This document shows positions 8,762 to 17,380 of a DNA stretch of 64,000 nucleotides, one piece after another (the first letter of the stretch is position 1; every line of letters begins with the position of its first letter). The notes beneath the pieces were generated by a model. It was not told the origin of the DNA. It saw only the letters and a list, made by a program, of their open reading frames with translations, and did no database searches. The position numbers and the translations under genes are program-made. Source of the stretch: Pseudomonas extremorientalis (GTDB lineage: Bacteria; Pseudomonadota; Gammaproteobacteria; Pseudomonadales; Pseudomonadaceae); contig NZ_MDGK01000015.1 of assembly GCF_001870465.1 (NCBI RefSeq), positions 1 through 64,000 of the forward strand, given 5' to 3'.

Positions 8762-9677
8762 GGCTGTCGAACTCCTCGTAGAGCGCGATAACGAGATGGT
8801 TGATGTTTCCGGACAGGACACTGCCGGCTATTGCAAAAGCGGCACCCACTTGGTCTGCCAGTTGAATGAGAATGTTGCGGCGTAATTGGGCGTTGGTGAA
8901 GCGCTTGGGGAGTTTTCCGGCCAACTGCTTCAGCCGAATCAGTTCGCGAGGATGACGAGGGTTTTGCAGGCGCAGAACTTCGTTTGTCAGCTTTGCGCGT
9001 TCTTGGCGGCTCATGCGCCTCAATATGTCGGACAGGTCACGACCCGTCGTGTTCTTTATTGTCATAACGGTCTTGACCGTGACAAACGAAGTACTTCCCG
9101 CGCCGACCAGCGAAATACCATCCAGTGCTAACGTCATTGCCTGATACCAACTCAGGCTGTCGTAGTAATCGTTCTGTTCCGGGTTGGCTAGCTCTCTGTA
9201 TGTTCGCCACACGCCGTTGATACATTGCAAACCACTGGCTGCCGCAGCGGTATAAGCAATGTAACTGACTGCAAGGCTGGAACCTGCACTAAGGGGCGCC
9301 GTCGCGATGCCTGCCTTGGCAACGATGATTCCGATCACAGCGCCGCCGCATGACAGAGCCATCCCCGATGCTTCTTTCCACACCTGCGACTCACGCGGCG
9401 AACTTGCCGCCAGCTGCGCATATTCTTCTGCCGCCCTGATCGGCCCCGCCATTTCCCGCAACATCACGCGCTTGGGCCTGATACTGCACAGCGGCACAAA
9501 CTCACGCAGTACCGTCACCTGATAATCACTGCCGATATGCACCACTGCGGCCCCGACGATGGCCGGGTCGGCGTCTATGGTTCGATAGAGCTTGGGCAGG
9601 TCCAGCAGACTGGTCAGCCGCTGGCGAGTAGTGGTATGCGCTTGCGGCACACCGCTTTGCAGAAAATCCCTGGGCAT
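8751..9677 (-). CDS. Uncharacterised 308-aa protein with hydrophobic Ala/Gly helices
   Basis: The family is not recognised. The first 100 residues are soluble. Residues about 103-150 form a hydrophobic Ala/Gly/Ser-rich hairpin (GMALSCGGAVIGIIVAKAGIATAPL, then SLAVSYIAYTAAAASG, each written here in part). Another hydrophobic stretch lies near 175-200, followed by a basic helical region (RRMSRQERAKL) and a hydrophobic C-terminal helix. There is no signal peptide. Soluble domain plus hydrophobic hairpin is the pattern seen in pore-forming bacterial toxins, and the translationally coupled small membrane protein downstream would suit an immunity role. No T6SS, CDI or colicin marker is present nearby, so this stays a hypothesis. 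Confidence 0.65.
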   Translation of the reverse strand: MPRDFLQSGVPQAHTTTRQRLTSLLDLPKLYRTIDADPAIVGAAVVHIGSDYQVTVLREFVPLCSIRPKRVMLREMAGPIRAAEEYAQLAASSPRESQVWKEASGMALSCGGAVIGIIVAKAGIATAPLSAGSSLAVSYIAYTAAAASGLQCINGVWRTYRELANPEQNDYYDSLSWYQAMTLALDGISLVGAGSTSFVTVKTVMTIKNTTGRDLSDILRRMSRQERAKLTNEVLRLQNPRHPRELIRLKQLAGKLPKRFTNAQLRRNILIQLADQVGAAFAIAGSVLSGNINHLVIALYEEFDSHEH

Positions 9678-9783
9678 CCTTTCACCTGTGAGTCGACAGA
9701 GGTGAAGGAGGCTGGGGAATGTTTACTTGTAATGATGTCAGGCCGTTCGCTGTTTTTTGTAGGACGCGGCCTGAGTAGCTATG

Positions 9784-10185
9784 TCATTGCGCGATAAACG
9801 TTTCATGCAAATGGCGCCACAACAGTGCACCACTGGCCTGCTTCTCGAACACCACGGTTGCGCGGCGATCCGTCTGCGTGCCGCTGGCGTCCACCTGATG
9901 CTCGCGGTAAGTCACCGTCGCGCCACGTGCATGGCGATCGATACCGGCCATCTCGCTCAAGGTGATTTTCAATCCCGGGCGCATGCCGCCCAAGCGAGTG
10001 AACAGGGCATTGACCCCGGCCGCATTCACCCGTGCGCCGGTCGCCGGGGCAACCATGCTGAATTCCGGGGAGAAGCGCGCGAGCAGGTTCTGCAAGGTGC
10101 CTTCGGGCGCAACGCCGGCAAACCATTGTTCGATCTCGACATGGGTCTGGATCACTTCGTCAAAAAAATCGCTGTAATCGATCAT
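9784..10185 (-). CDS. SnoaL-like / NTF2-fold small protein
   Basis: A 133-aa protein resembling the SnoaL/NTF2-like superfamily: an N-terminal helix pair (YSDFFDEVIQTHVEIEQWF), a β-rich middle and the final strand LLWRHLHETFI. Such domains act as small-molecule hydrolases, isomerases or ligand-binding folds; the substrate cannot be told. I chose the ATG at 10185, which gives the classic 4-base ATGA overlap with the MFS gene upstream. The longer reading frame would run into that gene. It is presumably co-transcribed with the MFS transporter. Confidence 0.7.
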   Translation of the reverse strand: MIDYSDFFDEVIQTHVEIEQWFAGVAPEGTLQNLLARFSPEFSMVAPATGARVNAAGVNALFTRLGGMRPGLKITLSEMAGIDRHARGATVTYREHQVDASGTQTDRRATVVFEKQASGALLWRHLHETFIAQ

Positions 10186-11366
10186 CGGTGAGGCTCGCTG
10201 GCAGGGTGAAGCAATGCGCGTATTCGGGACGTATCCAGACGCAGCACCGCAAAAAGAGGCAGCAGGGTCAGGGCTGCCGCCATCGTGAAGGTTATGGCGA
10301 AGGAATCCAAGGCCGACAACAGTGCGCCGAGTATGGCTGCGCCCAGGCAGAAGCTGACTTGCCGATTGATGTTCCACAAGGCGCTGGCGTGGCCCATGCG
10401 TTCAGCGGGAATATCGAGAAAGGCCAGGGTCTGCGCGGTGCTGCTGCACAGGCTGCCTCCCAACCCCATCAACAAATAGGCTGGAATGATCAGTGCAGGG
10501 CCATTCAGCAACAGGATGCCCAGGCATTGCAGCAGCATGCCCGCCAACAACAACGGCTTCGGACCACAACGGTTGAACAGTTTTTTGCTGAGCAAAATCG
10601 CCAGTGCCGACGCCAGTGCCCACGGCAGCATCAAGGCGCCGGTCTGTGTGGCGTCGTACCCGAGGCCGCGAAGATAGAGTATGGCGATGAGGCTGGTACC
10701 GATAAACACACCGGGGATGCACAGGTAGATCAGCATCGCGGTGCGCAGCATTGGGCTGCGCAGCTGTTGGAAAATACTGCCCACGTCCAGTGGCACACGA
10801 CGGCTCGACGGCCTGTCAGGTTTTATCCATAGAACGGTCAGCAGCAGGGTCATCAACGCCAGTGGCAGATTGGCGTAGAAGATCCAGCGCCACGACACGT
10901 TGTCGACAATCAAACCACCCAGAGCCGGAGACAGCGCCGGCACCAGCAATGCCACCGACATCACTCGCGCTGTCAGTTGGCTGCGTTCAGCCGCCGGGAA
11001 ATGCCGGTAAGCCATGGCCTGCCCGACGGGAATCAGCAAGCCACCGCCCAGCCCTTGCAGGGCACGCCAGCCGATCAGTGTTTCAATCGAACTCGCCTGG
11101 CCCACCATCACTGACGCCCCGGCGAACAGCAACAGGCTTGCCGCGATCAGCGTTCGCTCCCCCATCACCGCAGCCAACCAGACACTGAGCGGAATGATCA
11201 CGGTCAGGCCGATCAGATAGGCGTTGCTGATCCATGCCAGTTGTGTGACCGAGGCATGCAGTTCGTGGGCGATATCCGGGTAGGCGACCGTGGCGACAAA
11301 CATGTTCACCAGGTCCAGGGCAAAACCCAATAAAAAGATCCAGGCGACTTTCGAGCGGTAGGTCAT
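10182..11366 (-). CDS. MFS transporter (drug/metabolite exporter type)
   Basis: The 394-aa protein has about 12 transmembrane helices and MFS sequence features. These include D-rich first helix FALDLVNMFVATVAYPDIA, the WISNAYLIGLTVIIPLS second helix and GWRALQGLGGGLLIPVGQAMAY, typical of Bcr/EmrB-type drug:H+ antiporters. It is divergent from a LysR gene with a palindromic site in between, the usual layout for a LysR-controlled exporter. The SnoaL-like gene overlaps its stop by four bases. Substrate unknown. Confidence 0.9.
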   Translation of the reverse strand: MTYRSKVAWIFLLGFALDLVNMFVATVAYPDIAHELHASVTQLAWISNAYLIGLTVIIPLSVWLAAVMGERTLIAASLLLFAGASVMVGQASSIETLIGWRALQGLGGGLLIPVGQAMAYRHFPAAERSQLTARVMSVALLVPALSPALGGLIVDNVSWRWIFYANLPLALMTLLLTVLWIKPDRPSSRRVPLDVGSIFQQLRSPMLRTAMLIYLCIPGVFIGTSLIAILYLRGLGYDATQTGALMLPWALASALAILLSKKLFNRCGPKPLLLAGMLLQCLGILLLNGPALIIPAYLLMGLGGSLCSSTAQTLAFLDIPAERMGHASALWNINRQVSFCLGAAILGALLSALDSFAITFTMAAALTLLPLFAVLRLDTSRIRALLHPASEPHR

Positions 11367-11440
11367 GGGTGTGATCCAGCGAGTGAAGCGGGCAGGGTAG
11401 GCGGGTCATGCTGGTTGGGATACGTCGATTTGCCTGTTAC

Positions 11441-11463
11441 TTTGTCAAAAATATTTTGACAAA
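11441..11463. promoter_or_regulatory. Perfect 10-bp inverted repeat, probable LysR operator
   Basis: TTTGTCAAAA, three bases (ATA), then the exact reverse complement TTTTGACAAA. The right arm runs into the AAGGAGGG ribosome site of the LysR gene at 11478. It lies in the 111-base gap between the divergent MFS and LysR genes. Symmetry and A/T content fit a LysR-type T-N11-A operator; control of both genes is inferred. Confidence 0.7.
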
Positions 11464-11477
11464 GGAGGGCGCCGCCG

Positions 11478-12335
11478 ATGGTCAGCCTAGACCGATTCGA
11501 CACCTTCAAGGCCGTGGTCGAGGCCGGTTCTCTCACCGCTGCCGCTGACCTGTTGGGCCAGACTCGCGCCGTGGTCAGCTTCAACCTCAAGCGTCTGGAA
11601 GCAGAACTGGGCGTCACTCTGCTGACCCGCAACACCCGCCAACTGGCGGTGACCGATGCCGGCGAGCGCTTCTACCTGCGCTGCACACGCATGCTCGAAG
11701 AGGCGCGACTGGCGGTGGAGGAGGCGCGCTCGGAGCATGCCCAACTCAAAGGCACGTTGCGCATCACCACCACCGTCGAATACGCATTGGCCGTGGTTGC
11801 CCCGGCGGTCGAAGCCTTCCGCCGCCTGCACCCGGACCTGGACATACACTTATCCACATCCTCCACTCACGCGGACCTGATCTCCGAGCGTTTCGACGTG
11901 GCGATTCGGTTGGGACGCTTGCTGGACTCCAATCACCGCGCGGTGCAGTTGTCCACCTTCGAGGTGTTTGTCGTGGCGGCACCGGAGTTCGCCGGGGTTG
12001 ACACGCTGGAGGCATTGGAACCGTTGCCCAAATTGGCACATGGCCGTCTGACTGAGTTAAGCCTGACCGACCCCGAAGGTGGCCAACATCAGTACCGTCC
12101 CGGCAATGCCTCTCTGGTGGCCGATAGCGCGGCGGTCCTGCAAGCCTTTGCCGTGCGCGGGCATGGCGTGGCAGTGTTGCCGCAGTGGTTGGTGCAGGAC
12201 GATCTGAGCAGCGGGAGGTTGGTGCGCCTGTTGCCGGACCATCGCTTCGCTCCGCAAGGGGTCTATGCGATGTATCCGGACACTCGGCATTTGCCGCTTA
12301 AGGTGCGGGCATTTATTGATTTCATGAAGGGCTAG
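11478..12335 (+). CDS. LysR-family transcriptional regulator
   Basis: The 285-aa protein has the LysR helix-turn-helix at residues 1-60 (FKAVVEAGSLTAAADLLGQTRAVVS) and a co-inducer domain from about 88 to 285. Its start is preceded by a strong AAAGGAGGG. It is divergent from the MFS/SnoaL operon, the most likely target together with its own promoter, through the palindrome at 11441-11463. Its 3' end overlaps the convergent SDR gene by four bases. Confidence 0.92.
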   Translation: MVSLDRFDTFKAVVEAGSLTAAADLLGQTRAVVSFNLKRLEAELGVTLLTRNTRQLAVTDAGERFYLRCTRMLEEARLAVEEARSEHAQLKGTLRITTTVEYALAVVAPAVEAFRRLHPDLDIHLSTSSTHADLISERFDVAIRLGRLLDSNHRAVQLSTFEVFVVAAPEFAGVDTLEALEPLPKLAHGRLTELSLTDPEGGQHQYRPGNASLVADSAAVLQAFAVRGHGVAVLPQWLVQDDLSSGRLVRLLPDHRFAPQGVYAMYPDTRHLPLKVRAFIDFMKG

Positions 12336-13144
12336 AGTGAGCCCGCCAGACCAAAACGCTTCTTCAACACCCTCTCCAACAACCCCTTGGGCAACAGCGC
12401 CGCCATCAATGGCAACGCGCGGCTGCCGTTGCCCGAACGCAGCAGGCGCGGCGGTTGCGACTGTTGCACGGCCTTGAGCACATCCGCCGCAAACTCATTG
12501 GCGGGTGTCGGCTTGTCCTGCGACGCCTGGCTGCGGGCGCGGATGCCGTCGCGCAATGGCCACCATGGCGATTGCTCGTTGATCAACAATTCAGCCTGGA
12601 CGCCGGCGTTTTTTGCGAAGCTTGTATTGATAGCGCCGGGCTGCACTTCCATGACCCGCACGCCAAACGGCGCTAACTCCATGCGCAGGGCATCGCTCAA
12701 GGCATGTACGGCCGCTTTGGATGCGCAGTAGGCACCCGCAAACGGTGTCACCAGCACACCGGACACACTGCCGATATTCACCACCAGGCCTTTGCGTTTG
12801 CGCAACGCCGGGAACAGCGCTTGGGTCACGCCGATGATGGAAAACACATTGGTTTCGAATTGGCGTTGCATCGCCTCGGTGCCGCCGTCGAGCAAGGGGC
12901 CCATGGCACCGTAGCCGGCATTATTGATCAGCACGTCCAGCTCGCCCCATTGCTCGGCCAGGTGTTTCAAGGCGGCATTGTCGTTGACATCCAGTTGCAC
13001 AGCATTGAAACCGGCCGCGCCGAGGGTTGCGACATCTTCTTCACGACGGGCGCTGGCCCACACGTCATAGCCTGCTGATTTGAATGCATTTGCCAGGGCG
13101 CGGCCGATGCCGCTGGAGCAGCCGGTGATGAGTACGTTGGGCAT
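12332..13144 (-). CDS. Short-chain dehydrogenase/reductase (SDR)
   Basis: The 270-aa protein is a classical SDR: TGCSSGIG nucleotide-binding motif at residues 7-14, NNAGYG near 75, and the catalytic set Ser (GSVSG, about 130), Tyr and Lys in YCASKAA (about 145-149). It is probably NADP-dependent, judging from the RR after the second strand. The substrate cannot be assigned. It stands alone, convergent with the LysR gene. The 191 bases between it and the Tc locus hold no promoter that I can identify with confidence. Confidence 0.9.
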   Translation of the reverse strand: MPNVLITGCSSGIGRALANAFKSAGYDVWASARREEDVATLGAAGFNAVQLDVNDNAALKHLAEQWGELDVLINNAGYGAMGPLLDGGTEAMQRQFETNVFSIIGVTQALFPALRKRKGLVVNIGSVSGVLVTPFAGAYCASKAAVHALSDALRMELAPFGVRVMEVQPGAINTSFAKNAGVQAELLINEQSPWWPLRDGIRARSQASQDKPTPANEFAADVLKAVQQSQPPRLLRSGNGSRALPLMAALLPKGLLERVLKKRFGLAGSL

Positions 13145-13335
13145 TGCTCAGTCCTTGGGCGATCTCAGAGTGGATAGGCACCCTACTGTAGCAGTCGTGC
13201 AAACAAAAATAGCCAGGACCTGGCTGTGCACGCCGACGGAAGAGGGCGCCAACCTGTCAGCTTTCACAGGTTCGTGATGGCGTAAAGACGCTTAGAGTTA
13301 TCTCAGGATCCTCGGTCAATGCGGGTGAGCTGAAA

Positions 13336-16300
13336 ATGAAATCCAAAGACAAAAAAACGACTGCGTCCAAACCGCCAGCTACTGTGAAAGCAAATGCTAA
13401 ACCCAAGGCCGCGGCAAAAGCACGGCAGATCGAGGCGTCCTCCAAGGCGGCTGTCAACCCGGTTTTCAACGCTCGTTTGATACAGGGCTTGGTGACTGAC
13501 GCATCGTCGAAAGAGGCCAGGAAAGGCAAAGTCAGTTTTGTCGAGGCCATGACCAAGATGGGGATGACTTCGGTGTTCGATATTATCCGCGAGCCCGAGT
13601 CGGTATTTGTCGAGCGCTTAGGCAAAGTGTGTGATGCCGATGGGACTCTGGCTTATAGAAATGCGCTGTGCTACGCCGGGCAGATTGGTAGTCTCTACCG
13701 CGAACATCGGGTCTCCAGCGGCAAGTCTCAGCCGCTCAGCCAATCGAGTGGTGTGCGCAGCCTGGTCAATATCGGTCCCAGCTACACCAACCTGTTCAAT
13801 GAAAACTGGCACGAGTTCTGCAAAGTCGGTGCCCTCGCGGCGATGGACTCCCCTGTCGCGTATCTGCGGTCGATCTACCGTTTAGCCACGAAAACACTGG
13901 AGCCAGGTGGGCAAGGCACCTCGACCAAGATTTTATTGGACACTCGCCGCCCCGACCTTAAGAGTCTGCTTATCGACCACCACAGCACATTCACTCCACG
14001 GCCCATGCTGGAACTGGTCAACGGCGTGCTGGAGGCCGGGATCAAACAGTATTTGCAAGGCACGCCCGACGCCGACAAGCCCATCTATGACGTGTTGGCC
14101 GAGCGCAAACATCCCTTTATCTTTCCGTACAACTTCGCGCACCATCAATGCATGTTGGGGCTGGGGGGTAAGAAACCTGCATTGGGCGAACTGAATTATC
14201 GGATCAGTTTGAAGTTGCCGCTCGGTCGATGGTCAAGAAATGCTTATGGTGCGGTGCAAAACTCGCGGTTTGAGGCTCAACGGTTATTGTCGGGTTTAAG
14301 CGCGGAACAGCAAAAAATATTGACGGAGCCTTCGTTGTTTACGACGTTCTATGTGAGCGAATCGTCGATGACACCGTTTTGGCAGGGGCCTGGTACTGCT
14401 TATTTATCGCCTTACAAGCCACTGGACGTGGGGTATTTGGTTTTGCCGGGTCAACCTGCGGTTAAGGTGGTCGTTCAACCTGCTCAGGTACTTGTAAACA
14501 CTCATACCACAACCAATAGGGCAACGCTTGTATTTTCTAAACAGAGCGCGCCATCGCTAGAAGCAGACGTTGTTCTCCGAAGCAGCACCCCAGAAAGTAC
14601 GAATACATGGGCGCTGAATTTTCGTCATATAGCCACCGCCGACACGATCGGTCCACGAATAAATCCGCCCTCTGCACTTTCAGAAAATAGGGAAGGTTAT
14701 TACACGACTTTCAATCTGACCCTGGCGACTGGCGAATACGCGAATCCCACGTATCTTTCCACGTTAAGCTTCACACTCGTACTTGGCGACTTCAATAATA
14801 TGACAGGTGAGTCGAATGCATTCTTCCTTGAGTATTTTGGTGTTGAAGTTAGCGAGCGACTGGTGTCGCTCACAACCTTTCTACAACAGACTGAACTCAA
14901 TGCTACTCAGGTAGAGGCGCTGTTGTCGCAGCGCACTCATTATCCTCGATTATCGCCTAACTGCTTGGCGACTAACGTGCAAATGCTCAAAGGTGGCATG
15001 GCCGCTTATTATGGTTCCTGCTACGTCAATGGTCATGGTTCTGACCGCTATGACACTCTGCAACCACCCACTGCCGCGTCAATCGTGGCTGATAAATATG
15101 ACAACGCCATGGGTCTCAAGGAAGTCCAGGAGTCTAGGGGACCTGCCTGGTATTTGACCAAAACCTCCTTGAATCGCTTTGACCGTTTGCAGCGAATGAT
15201 TCGTTTACAGCGCTGGACTGGCATCGCCTACGCCGAATTAGATACGCTGGTGATATCCGCTATGCGCAGTGAAAAAAACCTGACGCTGGATCCCAACCTT
15301 AATACGCTGCGCGCCTTGGGAGTGTTTCGCCATCTACATCAGCATTATTCCATCGAGTCTGAAGAGTTTGCGGCGCTCATGCATGACATCACACCGTTTA
15401 CGACGGGTAAGGGGATACCGCTTTTTGATCGAATCTTTAACTTTCCGGTGTTATTCGGCAGACCCTTTATATTGGATCAAGGGTCGTTCACCGTTGATAA
15501 CCCCGATGAGGGTTCAAAAACTACGTTGGCGCAACTGGCGGCAGGCTTGGGCTTAGAAGTCTCCGATGTTTCTTTGCTGTGTTTGGTCCGGCAAACGAAG
15601 CAGTATGTTTCTTCTACGTTACGGCGAGACTTAACCACGGTTTCGTCCATTTATCGACAAGCGCGTGTTGCTCAATTATTTGGCTGGTCCGTATGGGAGT
15701 GTTCGGGAGTACTTAGGTTATTGGGGGATGTAGAGTATGTACGAGTATTGTGTAGAGGCCATTTGCTTTTGCCACCTCCGACACCTGTCGATTTGATTGA
15801 GCTTGTTGCTTACGATCCTAACACATCCCCGAAAATGCAAATTAACTTGCTACTTGCCGCTGATAGTCAGCAATCAGGCGACCTGCTGACGTTGTCGCCG
15901 GGGTCGCGGTTAGAGGTGCTGCAGGGCAATCAATTCAATACCGATCAGACGCCGCGAATCTTTAGTTTTAGACGACAACCTAATGCTCCGGATCTTGAAA
16001 AGTTTCTGAAAAATTCCGACGGTACTGATTTGACACTCGATCCCGTTTCCGCCGGCAACATCCTGGAGTTGGGAGGCAAAACCATCACTAGAGATGCGTG
16101 GGTTGAAATTTCAAAAATGGATCCAGCTAGACTCGGATATTTTTACGTCAAGTCTGGTAACAGTGCAGGGGTCGAGTTGGCAATAGCTCGTATATCCTTG
16201 ATTACTGGCGAAAGCCCCCCACCCGATATCCTCGATGTACTCATGCACTTGGACTGGTTCCATAACTACCTCAAAGACTCTCGGCAAAACGTTTCCGATG

Positions 16301-17370
16301 TGCTGCGCCTACTGGGGCTGGAGGAGGCCGAATATGTACCCGCACAGGACTTGAATGACCGCTTGGCCAAGCTGACTACGGATATTCGCGCGACACTGAT
16401 CACCCCTCAGGACATTCTCAATCTCAACTTGCCTACCCATGAGCAACTGCCCAAGGGGCGCAAGCGCCGCGCGCCTGGAGACACGATCAATTGGCCCCAG
16501 GTGTTATCGCCCTTGCTCGATAACAAAGGGTTGGTGAAAGCCTTACCGCTTGAATTGATCGAGAACGTTCAAGGTCAATTGGAAGTGGCCTTGGGCGTAG
16601 AGCTTGCCAAACTCAGCCTTTCAGCCCAAGACCGCGCCAGCAGCCTGGAAAAACTCAGCGGGCTTTTATTGAACGGCCATGACCGGCAGTTGCGGCTTAT
16701 CGAAGGGTTGGCCCAAGAATGGGTGAACTTGCCAATGGATCGCACTCAAGTCGTGGTTCGATGGGCGAAAGATTCGGTCTATCAGTTGCTGTCAACCGTG
16801 CTGGTTTCTTCAACCGCGCCCACCTTGATCGACAGACTGAAAACAGTGTTACGCCACGCCAAGGCAGCTTTGCATTTGCAACTGAGTACGGGATCACTGC
16901 GTCTGTTCTTGACTCGGCCGGAATGCCTGGGGACTGAGGGTGGTGTTGGTTTGACTCTGGAGAGCTTTTATTTACTTGAGCGCTACAGCCATTGGTTTCG
17001 CGGCCAGGACCACTCCGAAGAAGCGTTGCTGGGGTATTTCCTGACGGTAAACCCGGCGAAGGAGCGGTTGCGTACACGAGCCATGCGCAATGCCATCAAT
17101 GAAGATGCGAGCGCAGTGCTGGCCAATTTATTGAACTGGGATCCCCAATCCATCCGCCAGCTTTTTCAACTGTTGCCAGATGGGCGCGCCACCTCAATGG
17201 CACAGGTGGATTGGGTGCGGCGTTGTCAGCAGGCCTGTTTCGATAGTGGTCTGACGGCAGACGAGTTGCTGAACGCCACGCGGTTGCATGCCGAAAGCAC
17301 CAAGGAAACTTGGGCCGTCGTGGGGCAAGCCGCAGTGGCCGCCGGCCAGCGCGGCGTAGCACGTATTTGA
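13336..17370 (+). CDS. Tc toxin subunit A, N-terminal part (TcaA/TccA-like)
   Basis: The 1344-aa protein is the N-terminal component of a split TcA subunit. A lysine/alanine-rich leader (residues 1-45) precedes a SpvA/VRP1-like region around 170-275 (SPVAYLRSIYRLA, LDTRRPDLKSLLID). A long middle section follows that should hold receptor-binding domains, and the end is α-helical. TcA proteins form the pentameric shell and translocation pore of Tc toxins. The next gene supplies the pore and TcB-binding half. Residues about 316-965 (nt 14280-16230) are visibly more A/T-rich with different codon choice than the flanks. The ATG has a modest GGTGAG site. It leads a three-gene operon. Confidence 0.88.
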   Translation: MKSKDKKTTASKPPATVKANAKPKAAAKARQIEASSKAAVNPVFNARLIQGLVTDASSKEARKGKVSFVEAMTKMGMTSVFDIIREPESVFVERLGKVCDADGTLAYRNALCYAGQIGSLYREHRVSSGKSQPLSQSSGVRSLVNIGPSYTNLFNENWHEFCKVGALAAMDSPVAYLRSIYRLATKTLEPGGQGTSTKILLDTRRPDLKSLLIDHHSTFTPRPMLELVNGVLEAGIKQYLQGTPDADKPIYDVLAERKHPFIFPYNFAHHQCMLGLGGKKPALGELNYRISLKLPLGRWSRNAYGAVQNSRFEAQRLLSGLSAEQQKILTEPSLFTTFYVSESSMTPFWQGPGTAYLSPYKPLDVGYLVLPGQPAVKVVVQPAQVLVNTHTTTNRATLVFSKQSAPSLEADVVLRSSTPESTNTWALNFRHIATADTIGPRINPPSALSENREGYYTTFNLTLATGEYANPTYLSTLSFTLVLGDFNNMTGESNAFFLEYFGVEVSERLVSLTTFLQQTELNATQVEALLSQRTHYPRLSPNCLATNVQMLKGGMAAYYGSCYVNGHGSDRYDTLQPPTAASIVADKYDNAMGLKEVQESRGPAWYLTKTSLNRFDRLQRMIRLQRWTGIAYAELDTLVISAMRSEKNLTLDPNLNTLRALGVFRHLHQHYSIESEEFAALMHDITPFTTGKGIPLFDRIFNFPVLFGRPFILDQGSFTVDNPDEGSKTTLAQLAAGLGLEVSDVSLLCLVRQTKQYVSSTLRRDLTTVSSIYRQARVAQLFGWSVWECSGVLRLLGDVEYVRVLCRGHLLLPPPTPVDLIELVAYDPNTSPKMQINLLLAADSQQSGDLLTLSPGSRLEVLQGNQFNTDQTPRIFSFRRQPNAPDLEKFLKNSDGTDLTLDPVSAGNILELGGKTITRDAWVEISKMDPARLGYFYVKSGNSAGVELAIARISLITGESPPPDILDVLMHLDWFHNYLKDSRQNVSDVLRLLGLEEAEYVPAQDLNDRLAKLTTDIRATLITPQDILNLNLPTHEQLPKGRKRRAPGDTINWPQVLSPLLDNKGLVKALPLELIENVQGQLEVALGVELAKLSLSAQDRASSLEKLSGLLLNGHDRQLRLIEGLAQEWVNLPMDRTQVVVRWAKDSVYQLLSTVLVSSTAPTLIDRLKTVLRHAKAALHLQLSTGSLRLFLTRPECLGTEGGVGLTLESFYLLERYSHWFRGQDHSEEALLGYFLTVNPAKERLRTRAMRNAINEDASAVLANLLNWDPQSIRQLFQLLPDGRATSMAQVDWVRRCQQACFDSGLTADELLNATRLHAESTKETWAVVGQAAVAAGQRGVARI

Positions 17371-17380
17371 GGACACGATC

